From: an uncultured Planctomycetaceae bacterium
GTDB lineage: Bacteria > Planctomycetota > Planctomycetia > Pirellulales > Pirellulaceae
DNA length: 8,723 nucleotides
Assembly (NCBI GenBank): GCA_903921945.1
Contig: CAIXSC010000515.1
Span: 1 to 8,723, forward strand
Reading direction: 5' to 3'
This document shows, one piece after another, positions 1 through 5,721 of this stretch; the stretch's first letter is position 1, and each line of letters opens with the position of its first letter. Made by a program: the position numbers and the translations under genes. A model generated the notes under the pieces. The model had not been told where the DNA came from and made no database searches. It worked only from the letters and a program-made list of their open reading frames with translations.

Positions 1-594
1 AACCGGAACGCGGTTGGGAGCGCGATCGGGAGCGCGATCCGGGGCGGGACTCGGAACGGCCGTCGCGGGCGGTTGATCCGCCGGCCGATCGGTGGGCCGT
101 TCTGGATTGCTGCGAGTTCTGTTTCCCGCACGTTCGCCCTTCAAACCACGTTCGCCCATCACTTCCCGTTCGCCGTTCACGCCACGTTCGCCGTTGACAC
201 CACGTTCGCCGTTGACACCACGTTCGCCGTTAACGCCCTTGCTGTGGCCTTCGAGCACGAGGCGGGCTTCGTCGAGTTCGCGGGCGGCGGCGGGTAACCG
301 CAACGCGAAGAAGTTCTCGACGGCGCGTTTGACGGGGGGGAGCGCGGCGCGGCGGATCTCCGGATCACGATTCGTTTCCCAGGCCTCTTCCATGGAACGG
401 ACGCGGCGTCCGAGTTCGTAGCGGGCGGTTTGCGCGTTCGCGGCGGTGGGACCGCCGCAGAGGTTCAGGGCGAGACCGAGCAAGGCGGCCAAACGGATGG
501 CGGGCGCGAACCGATGCGGCGTGCGGCGGGCATCAGGCGGCGTAACGCTCGCGACTTCGAGACGCTGGCCGGCGGCGCTGGCAAAGCGGGGCAT
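1..594 (-). CDS. Secreted protein of unknown function with collagen-like Gly-X-Y tract (partial, 3' end outside window)
   Basis: An open frame of 198 codons starts at 594 and runs off the left edge without a stop. The ATG is supported by AGGAG (604-608 on the minus strand) 9 nt upstream. Residues 1-34 form a long basic lead, 35-48 a hydrophobic core (LAALLGLALNLCGG), and A-N-A at 52-54 is a plausible signal peptidase I site, so export is likely. Residues 55-115 are charged and probably helical (ARYELGRRVRSMEEAWE..., then a stretch rich in Ala, Arg and Glu). Residues 120-155 are twelve triplets of Gly-X-Y type built from GVNGER units, with one Gly-to-Glu break. After that comes a Pro/Arg/Asp-rich tail with PDRA units reaching the window edge. 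I do not recognise the family, and a catalytic domain may lie outside the window. It is divergent from the gene at 765. Confidence 0.72.
   Translation of the reverse strand, partial: MPRFASAAGQRLEVASVTPPDARRTPHRFAPAIRLAALLGLALNLCGGPTAANAQTARYELGRRVRSMEEAWETNRDPEIRRAALPPVKRAVENFFALRLPAAARELDEARLVLEGHSKGVNGERGVNGERGVNGERGVNGEREVMGERGLKGERAGNRTRSNPERPTDRPADQPPATAVPSPAPDRAPDRAPNRVPV
4..42 (-). repeat. 12-bp tandem repeat encoding a PDRA/PNRV proline-rich tail
   Basis: In the frame of the left partial gene, 12-bp units encode PDRA, PDRA and PNRV. The plus strand shows two copies of gggagcgcgatc. This is probably a flexible, low-complexity linker, and the tract may continue past the window edge. 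Confidence 0.6.
130..237 (-). repeat. 18-bp in-frame tandem repeat encoding collagen-like GVNGER units
   Basis: Six consecutive 18-bp units encode GVNGER four times, then EVMGER and GLKGER. The first four are nearly identical at DNA level; the last two have diverged. Glycine occupies the first position of 11 of 12 triplets, and GER recurs every second triplet, as in bacterial collagen-like proteins. It could also be a minisatellite that happens to have a collagen-compatible period. Confidence 0.85.
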
Positions 595-764
595 GCGAGG
601 CGGCTCCTGGCGGACGGTGGTGGCCAAAAAAAATATTTCCAAAGAAATCTGGCGAAAGGCGCCGTTTTCGCGCGCCGTTCGCGATTGGCAATAGGAGGCG
701 AGTATAGCGGTCGGGCCAAGCGGCCCGCGACTCGCCGGTTCCCCCTGAACAAGGAGTTGTCGTT
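595..764. promoter_or_regulatory. Divergent intergenic region between the collagen-like gene and the 135-aa gene
   Basis: These 170 bp separate two divergent start codons. A run of eight A (626-633) followed by TATTT makes an AT-rich island inside GC-rich surroundings, the likely core of one or both promoters. On the plus strand TATAGC (703-708) resembles a -10 box, but the TTGGCA at 685-690 lies only 12 bp upstream, too close for a standard sigma-70 -35. On the minus strand TATTTT (636-631) is a possible -10 for the left gene. No confident -35/-10 pair was found. Confidence 0.35.
712..727 (+). promoter_or_regulatory. Perfect GC hairpin in the leader of the 135-aa gene
   Basis: CGGGCC, loop AAGC, GGCCCG: a six-base-pair all-GC stem with a four-base loop, ending 37 nt before the ATG at 765 and 23 nt before its AAGGAG. 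No T-run follows on either strand, so it is unlikely to be an intrinsic terminator. It could be an operator or a 5'-UTR structure, or chance in GC-rich DNA. Confidence 0.25.
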
Positions 765-1172
765 ATGGGAATGGACGTCATTGGTTGCAAGCCATCGGCG
801 CCGGCAGGCGAGTACTTCCGGGCGAACATCTGGTCGTGGCGGCCGATCCACAAACTGATCATCGAGCTCTGTGGCGATTTGCTGGAAGAATCGCTGCTGG
901 TGAAGCTCGGTTACAACATGGGGGCCGGACCGCGGGACGCCGCCACCTGCATGGAGATGGCGAGTCGTTTTGATCGCTGGATGGAATCCCATATCGAGGG
1001 CCATGGGCTGGACCTGGGATTGCGGGTCACTCGCGAAGGGCGGTTTGTCACGCCCGACGATATCGCACGCAATCCGGCGATCGAAACCCTTTCGCCGTAT
1101 CGAGTTCAAGACGAACACTTGAAGGAATGGGTCGAGTTCCTGCGATGTTGCGGCGGTTTTGAGGTGTGGTAG
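765..1172 (+). CDS. Conserved hypothetical protein (MGMDV-start family), 135 aa
   Basis: Complete frame with AAGGAG (751-756) 8 nt before the ATG, ending in TAG. There is no signal peptide or membrane segment, so it is probably cytoplasmic. The N-terminus MGMDVIGCKPSAPAGEYF followed by an aromatic stretch (FRANIWSWRPIH), and the C-terminus EFLRCCGGFEVW, resemble, from memory, a small uncharacterised family scattered in bacteria and phages with an MGMDV/GEYFR/WRP opening and an FL-x-CGGF ending. The middle is acidic and helical. Cysteines lie near the N-terminus, mid-protein and as a CC pair close to the end, but no recognised metal site is formed. It stands alone: divergent from the left gene, and convergent with the DUF1592 gene, whose stop is 32 nt away. 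I assign no function. Confidence 0.8.
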   Translation: MGMDVIGCKPSAPAGEYFRANIWSWRPIHKLIIELCGDLLEESLLVKLGYNMGAGPRDAATCMEMASRFDRWMESHIEGHGLDLGLRVTREGRFVTPDDIARNPAIETLSPYRVQDEHLKEWVEFLRCCGGFEVW

Positions 1173-1195
1173 CGGCGGGCTCCGGAGCAAGCCGC
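1172..1195. terminator. Possible shared hairpin terminator between convergent genes
   Basis: In the 32-nt gap between the convergent stops, GCGGC (1172-1176) pairs with GCCGC (1191-1195), and an inner palindrome GCTCCGGAGC (1179-1188) extends the structure across a small GG/AA internal loop. There is no clear T-tract on either strand; only a short ACTTTTC follows at 1207-1213. It could serve both convergent transcripts, but the evidence is only positional and structural. Confidence 0.3.
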
Positions 1196-1204
1196 GCTCG
1201 CGGT

Positions 1205-4006
1205 TCACTTTTCCCGAAACACGCGGCTCGACGCAACCCGCCGAATAAGATCGCGCAGCCGATTGCCACTGGCCGCGACATCGTCCACCACGCGATCGAT
1301 TTCGGCGCGGTCCGACAGTTCCAACCGGCGGCCGCTGCTGTAGGCGAGCAGGCATTCCGCCAGGTGGCGAACGATCTGCGATTCGCGGGCGATCAACGCC
1401 CGCTTCAAGCCCGCGATATCATCGACCTTCGAGCCATCCGGCAATTCGGCCGATGGATCGATCGCCAATGGCCCGCGGCCATCGCGATATCGCGTCCGCC
1501 ACAGTCCGAGTTCATCGAAGTTCTCGAAGGGAAAGCCGAACGGATCGATGCGGCGATGACATGCCGCGCACGCCTCCTGCGATCGATGAGCCGCCAACTG
1601 GTCGCGAATGGTCTTGGCCCCGCGCAAGTCTGGCGAGAGCGGCTCGACGTCGGGAGGGGGCGGGGCGGGCGGTGTGCCCAGTATCGCCTCCAAAAGCCAC
1701 ACTCCGCGGACGACCGGCGAGGTGTCGACGCCGTTGGCGGTGGCCGTCATGATCGCCGGCATCGTCAGCAGGCCGCCGCCATGGGGTGCGCGAGCCGCGA
1801 CTTTGCGGAATCCGTCCCCCCAGACATCATCGCGTTGGTAAATCCACTGGGCCACGCGTTCGTTCAAGAACGTGTAGTCGGAATCGACGATCTCGCGAAT
1901 TGGCCCGTTGGTCCGCACAAGGTGCGCAAAGAAGGCGTCGGTCTGCTTCAGCATCTCGCCTTCCATTTGCCGGTGATAGTAGAAACCTCCGGGTGGCGGC
2001 ATCGTGCCCAGTTTGTACAGCCGCAACCAACGCGAGGTGAAGCGGCGAGTGAACGAGGCCGAGCGGGGATCGTCCAGCAAGCGGTCGACCTGCCGTCGCA
2101 AAACGGTCGCATCCGTCAACGTGCCGGCTGCCGCCAACGACAGCAGTTCCTCGTCCGGCAGCGACGACCAGAGGAAATAACTGAGCCGCGACGCGAGCGC
2201 GAAGCCATCGAGCGGGCCTTCGTTTTCATTCAGGTAGTAGAACCGTGGCGATGCCAGGATCGCCGCGTAGCCCACTCGCAGGGCTTCGGCCCGCGTTTCC
2301 TCCGTCGGCTTGCCATCCCCGGTCGGGAATTGGGATTCGACCAGCGAGACGTAGCGAGCCACTTCGTCGGCCGACAGATCGCGGCGAAACGCCCGCCGCG
2401 CGAAGGCGCGAATCAAGTCGGCGATCGGCTCGGCGCCGGTCGTCCCATACAACGCGGTATGGCTGCGCGGCGGCCAAGCGGGCTCCACAGGTTCGATCGT
2501 TAGTCGGTACACCCGCAGATGCGGTCCCGCGTAGCCGGCCGCGAACAGCTTTCGCGCCATTTCCGGTTCGTATTGGCGACGAACCTCCTCGGGCGCGTTC
2601 CGCGGCAGTGGCTGGAAGGCGTCCGGTAGAAAGGCCTGCACGAGCTTCGATGGCGTAAGTCCACGATCATAGGGAGCGTTTTCCCAGCCGAGCCACGGTA
2701 GCCAGCGGGCGTCGATGGACGTTTCGAAGGCGAACTCGCGACGCTGGCCGTCGGCGGGAACCTCCCATTCCGTCAACTTGATCGATTTCGGGTTGTCGTC
2801 ACTGAGCGCCCCCAGACGCGAATCGATCATGTGCAATCCAAGCAACATGGACTCGTCGGGGCGGCTCTTGATCAGAGCCTGCCACGGATGGCGTTGATGA
2901 TGCGCGGACGCCTCGACGGTGATTCGGTATCGGCCGCGGATGGCGACTCCGGTTTGCGCGATGGCGCTGGGGGCGATGCGTCCGAGCCCGCCGGTCGCGG
3001 CGCCCGGTTCGCGGTACCGCTGGAACAGGCAATCGCACTCGGGGAGGAACTCCCGCGCGAACTGTTGCAGATCGCCATGCGGGCCATCGGTGCGAATGGG
3101 ACTGGTGAATGTCCGCGGCTCGAGATTGGGACGCGGTCCGCGGTGGGTGGCGAGATCCAGGCTGTACTCGGCGGCGTTCAACGCTTTGCGAAGCAGAAAG
3201 TCGGACATCACCAGCCGATGGCCGATGGTGTCGAATCCATCGTCCAATTCGTCCGCGGGAAACTCGCGAGTCGGATCGTCGCTTGTCCAGCGTGCGACGC
3301 CGTCGCCATTGCGATCCTCAAGTTTCACCATGACGTCCGGCCGGAAATCGGCGGCGCCTTCCAGATAGAGAAGGTCGCGGAGTGTATTGCGCAGCTCCAG
3401 CCGATTGAGACGCCGCATCACCGTTCGGCCCCCGGTGGATTCCAGTCGCGCGTACGCCGCCTTCAGTTCAGCGGTCAACAGGCGAATCGCGGCGGCAAGT
3501 TCCACTGGCTCCGGCCGCTGCTTGCCTCGGGGCGGCATGGCGCCGGAGTTCAATTGATCGACGATTCCCTGCCAAGCGGCCAGCGTATCAGGATGCGAGA
3601 GATCGAGGCCGAGATTGTCGAAACGCAAATCGTTCGCCTGCCGCATCGGCCCGTGGCATTCCTGGCAGTGACGGCGCAGAAACGGCCGCAGTTGCTCGAG
3701 CGACTTCGCCGGCGTATCGGGAGCCGCGGCGGCAACTTGCGGCGTGCCGAACGTATGCGGCAACACTTGCGAATGCGTTAGCAGTTGCGAATACGGCAGT
3801 GGGTGCGCATGCGGCAGCAGGAACGCTCCGAGCGATGCGAACAGCACGAGCGGCCAAAGTGGCTCGAGCGACCCGAAACGAGCGAGCCACTCGCATGGTC
3901 GTCGCAGCTTGGATCCACCAGACCGGACGAGCGGCAGGATCGCCTTCACGGCATCGAATACCGCGCGTCGGTCGCGCGCGAGTCTTTCACCCCAAGGCCG
4001 GTTCAT
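1205..4006 (-). CDS. DUF1592-type multidomain cytochrome protein (PSCyt1-PSD3-PSD5-PSD4-PSCyt3-PSD2)
   Basis: A 933-residue, membrane-anchored protein with two heme c sites. Residues 1-49 are basic, and ~50-66 (PLWPLVLFASLGAFLLP) form an anchor or signal. Residues 63-86 are a His/Pro-rich repeat linker. A PSCyt1-like domain follows with C114QEC117H and GAMPP at 155-159, whose Met is a likely axial ligand. Then come DUF1587 (from ~197, MRRLNRLELRNTLRDLL), a beta-rich region (~355-430), DUF1595 (~530-592), DUF1592 (~598-722), DUF1588 (~733-840) with C813AAC816H followed by RIDPFGFPFE, and DUF1585 (to the C-terminus, LLAYSSGRRLE). All domains of the usual architecture are present, and the length is typical. 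The biochemical role of the family is not established. The ATG overlaps the DUF1552 stop (ATGA) and has GGAG 8 nt upstream. A DRNGDG motif at 231-236 resembles the start of a calcium loop. It is the last gene of the four-gene unit. Confidence 0.95.
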   Translation of the reverse strand: MNRPWGERLARDRRAVFDAVKAILPLVRSGGSKLRRPCEWLARFGSLEPLWPLVLFASLGAFLLPHAHPLPYSQLLTHSQVLPHTFGTPQVAAAAPDTPAKSLEQLRPFLRRHCQECHGPMRQANDLRFDNLGLDLSHPDTLAAWQGIVDQLNSGAMPPRGKQRPEPVELAAAIRLLTAELKAAYARLESTGGRTVMRRLNRLELRNTLRDLLYLEGAADFRPDVMVKLEDRNGDGVARWTSDDPTREFPADELDDGFDTIGHRLVMSDFLLRKALNAAEYSLDLATHRGPRPNLEPRTFTSPIRTDGPHGDLQQFAREFLPECDCLFQRYREPGAATGGLGRIAPSAIAQTGVAIRGRYRITVEASAHHQRHPWQALIKSRPDESMLLGLHMIDSRLGALSDDNPKSIKLTEWEVPADGQRREFAFETSIDARWLPWLGWENAPYDRGLTPSKLVQAFLPDAFQPLPRNAPEEVRRQYEPEMARKLFAAGYAGPHLRVYRLTIEPVEPAWPPRSHTALYGTTGAEPIADLIRAFARRAFRRDLSADEVARYVSLVESQFPTGDGKPTEETRAEALRVGYAAILASPRFYYLNENEGPLDGFALASRLSYFLWSSLPDEELLSLAAAGTLTDATVLRRQVDRLLDDPRSASFTRRFTSRWLRLYKLGTMPPPGGFYYHRQMEGEMLKQTDAFFAHLVRTNGPIREIVDSDYTFLNERVAQWIYQRDDVWGDGFRKVAARAPHGGGLLTMPAIMTATANGVDTSPVVRGVWLLEAILGTPPAPPPPDVEPLSPDLRGAKTIRDQLAAHRSQEACAACHRRIDPFGFPFENFDELGLWRTRYRDGRGPLAIDPSAELPDGSKVDDIAGLKRALIARESQIVRHLAECLLAYSSGRRLELSDRAEIDRVVDDVAASGNRLRDLIRRVASSRVFREK
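3749..3820 (-). repeat. Degenerate 18-bp tandem repeat in the DUF1592-protein linker
   Basis: Four 18-bp units encode LLPHAH, PLPYSQ, LLTHSQ and VLPHTF (residues 63-86), just after the membrane anchor and before the first cytochrome domain. The shared DNA core is CTG-C/T-CG-CAT/TAT. The units have diverged, so this is an old expansion. It probably acts as an extended His/Pro linker. Confidence 0.6.
4003..4006 (-). other. ATGA start/stop overlap: DUF1552 stop with DUF1592-protein start
   Basis: On the minus strand ATG (4006-4004) and TGA (4005-4003) share two bases. Ribosomes ending DUF1552 synthesis can restart on the next gene, helped by GGAG 8 nt upstream inside the DUF1552 coding end. This suggests the two proteins are made in linked amounts. 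Confidence 0.85.
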
Positions 4007-5271
4007 GCCTTCGTCTCCAAACCGGTCAAGGTGCCGGTGCTCGTGCCGAAGCGGTCGAGTTCCAGTCCGTGGTTGCGGAGGATGGAGAGCAGCAGATTGG
4101 CAGCGGGCACGCGTCTGCTCGGGTCGTCCGGGAAAACTTGATGTTCGCCATGGCGGAAGCCGCCGCCCGCGAGGATGAGCGGCAGATTGCGCGTGGAATG
4201 CTCGCCGGTCGCCATGCCGCAGCCAAACAGAATGGCGGTGTGGTCGAGCAGCGTGCCGCCGCTCAGCGGATCCGCTTGGGCCTTGAGCAATTCGATCAGG
4301 CGCGCCATCCGGGCGATCTGGCCGCGTTCAATCAATTTGAGCGCGGCGACCTCCTTTTCCCGCTGGCCGTGATGGGAAAAGCCGTGGTAGCTGCCGCCGA
4401 GTCCAAAGTCGCCGTTGGCGAAACCCGCCGCGAGCGTGACGGCCCGCGTCGAATCGGTTTGGATCGCGAGCGCGATCAGTTCGATCATCGCCTCCATATC
4501 GGCCACGGTTCCGCGCCCCGCAGCCGGCTCGGCGCCGCGAGGCGACGGTTTCGGTTTGTCGACCCATGGTTGTTGCAGGCCGATCTTCTTTTCCAGCGAA
4601 CGGACCGAGTCGAGATACTCGGCGAATTTGCGTTGATCCTGTTTCCCGAGCCGCTTGCTCAGCGAATCGGCCTCTTCCCGGACCACATCCAGGATGCTGC
4701 GATGCCGCTGCATGTGCTGTTTCGCGGTGGCTTTTTTCGCCGTCGGTTCGTCGATGAACAAGGCTCGGTAGAGCTGTCGCAGGTCGATCGACGGCACCTG
4801 GACGCCGGTCCGGGTGAAACTGACAAGATTCGCTTCGTTCACGTGCAGCGTCAGTGCGGGAAAACGCACCTCGGCCCCAACCCATTCGGCGATTTTCTGA
4901 TCGACGCTGATGTTTCCCTCGGGGTAGGCGGCAGCGTTCACGGGGCGAACGCCGCTTAACAACACCGGCACGCCTTGGTGGCCGCCCGTGTTGCCGTGGT
5001 CCAAATGGGAAAACAGCGTGATGTTGCTCCGATGTGGTTCGAGCGGCGCCAAGGTTTCTGGCATGGTATAGCCAGCGCCCGTGTGACGCGGATCGGGAAA
5101 AAACGCCTGCGGATAGACGCCGTAATTGTTGGTTAGGCAGACAAACCGCTTGACCGGTCGCTGGGACTGGTTGGCACGGCCGAGCGGCGCCATTGCCTCG
5201 AGCATGGGCAACGCCAGGACAACTCCGCCCATACGAAGGAAGGTCCGCCGTGGCACGCGGGGCCATTTCAT
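4003..5271 (-). CDS. DUF1552 (HXXSHH) protein, Tat-exported
   Basis: A 422-residue protein. The ATG at 5271 is chosen because GGAG (5278-5281) sits 6 nt upstream. An in-frame TTG at 5283 would add four residues but lies ahead of that ribosome site. The N-terminus has a twin-arginine signal (PRRTFLRMGG, then VVLALPMLEAMA), so export of a folded protein is expected. The family signature H-G-F-S-H-H is at 296-301. Other typical blocks are FVCLTNNYGVYPQAFFP near 43-58, SHLDHGNTGGHQG near 88-100, and LILAGGGFRHGEH near 365-377. The family (PF07586) is distantly like DUF1501 and alkaline-phosphatase-fold proteins, and its reaction is unknown. It normally accompanies a DUF1592-type protein, as here. 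The gene starts 12 nt after the DUF192 stop and overlaps the next gene by ATGA. Confidence 0.94.
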   Translation of the reverse strand: MKWPRVPRRTFLRMGGVVLALPMLEAMAPLGRANQSQRPVKRFVCLTNNYGVYPQAFFPDPRHTGAGYTMPETLAPLEPHRSNITLFSHLDHGNTGGHQGVPVLLSGVRPVNAAAYPEGNISVDQKIAEWVGAEVRFPALTLHVNEANLVSFTRTGVQVPSIDLRQLYRALFIDEPTAKKATAKQHMQRHRSILDVVREEADSLSKRLGKQDQRKFAEYLDSVRSLEKKIGLQQPWVDKPKPSPRGAEPAAGRGTVADMEAMIELIALAIQTDSTRAVTLAAGFANGDFGLGGSYHGFSHHGQREKEVAALKLIERGQIARMARLIELLKAQADPLSGGTLLDHTAILFGCGMATGEHSTRNLPLILAGGGFRHGEHQVFPDDPSRRVPAANLLLSILRNHGLELDRFGTSTGTLTGLETKA

Positions 5272-5277
5272 GGGTGT

Positions 5278-5281
5278 CTCC
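5278..5281 (-). promoter_or_regulatory. Ribosome binding site that fixes the DUF1552 start
   Basis: GGAG on the minus strand, 6 nt before the ATG at 5271, inside the 12-nt gap after the DUF192 stop. It overlaps the position of the alternative TTG start and so argues against it. Confidence 0.6.
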
Positions 5282-5283
5282 AA

Positions 5284-5721
5284 TCAAGTATTCGTGGCAA
5301 TCAGGGCGAGGCTCGCGGTGGCCCGGATACCGGCTAGGGGACCGTCGGCGACCGCTTCGATCGCGGCGTACGCGGTCTTTGGGCCACGATAGGTTCGCCA
5401 GGGCGGCAAGCGGTGGACGATGTCCACCACCCGGCCGTGTTCGTCCACGAAGACGAGGTCGATGGGGAACCGCATCCAGAGCGTATGGACGGAATGGCAT
5501 GGGGCCAGCAACAACGCGTTCGAAGACGGCGCAGGACGGCGGCACATCCAGCCGCGAAACCGCGGCCAAAATCGAATGGCAAGTTCCAGATCGGCCACCA
5601 GTTTGACGCCCGTCTCTCGTTCCATCAGGCTCCATGAGGATGCCAAGCCGGCGGGCGGAGCATTCCGCGCCGCCGCCACTGACGCTCGAAAGGCGGCGGA
5701 TTCACGACCTTGGTCCATCAT
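5284..5721 (-). CDS. DUF192 family protein, 145 aa
   Basis: The start is the first of two adjacent ATGs (5721). It overlaps the stop of the dehydrogenase gene as ATGA, with GAGGAAG about 8-11 nt upstream in that gene's last codons. The frame stays open far upstream, but that part lies opposite the dehydrogenase reading frame, is Arg/His-rich and is a shadow. Residues ~68-90 carry the family block ALLLAPCHSVHTLWMRFPID, followed by LVFVDEHGRVVDI and LPPWRTYRG, characteristic of DUF192 (COG1430). Many DUF192 proteins have a signal peptide or lipobox; this one has none visible, so it is probably cytoplasmic. The biochemical function of the family is unknown. The gene is sandwiched between genes for exported proteins in one transcription unit. 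Confidence 0.88.
   Translation of the reverse strand: MMDQGRESAAFRASVAAARNAPPAGLASSWSLMERETGVKLVADLELAIRFWPRFRGWMCRRPAPSSNALLLAPCHSVHTLWMRFPIDLVFVDEHGRVVDIVHRLPPWRTYRGPKTAYAAIEAVADGPLAGIRATASLALIATNT
5718..5721 (-). other. ATGA start/stop overlap: dehydrogenase stop with DUF192 start
   Basis: On the minus strand ATG (5721-5719) and TGA (5720-5718) overlap. A second in-frame ATG follows immediately. Translational coupling of DUF192 to the dehydrogenase is expected. Confidence 0.8.

Noticed and set aside
130..237. CRISPR-like array
   Set aside because: The 18-bp units are contiguous with no spacers and keep a coding frame. They are a coding tandem repeat.
685..708. Sigma-70 promoter TTGGCA/TATAGC
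   Set aside because: The spacer is only 12 bp, well short of the usual 16-18 bp.
712..727. Intrinsic terminator upstream of the 135-aa gene
   Set aside because: The stem is perfect, but no T-run follows on either strand and no gene ends there.
1166..2503. 445-codon plus-strand open frame
   Set aside because: It lies opposite the well-supported DUF1592-type gene, is Arg/Gln-rich with no recognisable motif, and has no ribosome site of note. A shadow frame in GC-rich DNA.
3799..4959. 386-codon plus-strand open frame
   Set aside because: Antisense to DUF1552 and the start of the DUF1592-type gene. Arg/Gln-rich shadow without a ribosome site or domain.
4328..5635. 435-codon minus-strand open frame
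   Set aside because: It overlaps DUF1552 and DUF192 in another frame. Its composition is Arg/Pro/Ala-rich with no domain, while both overlapped genes show strong family motifs.
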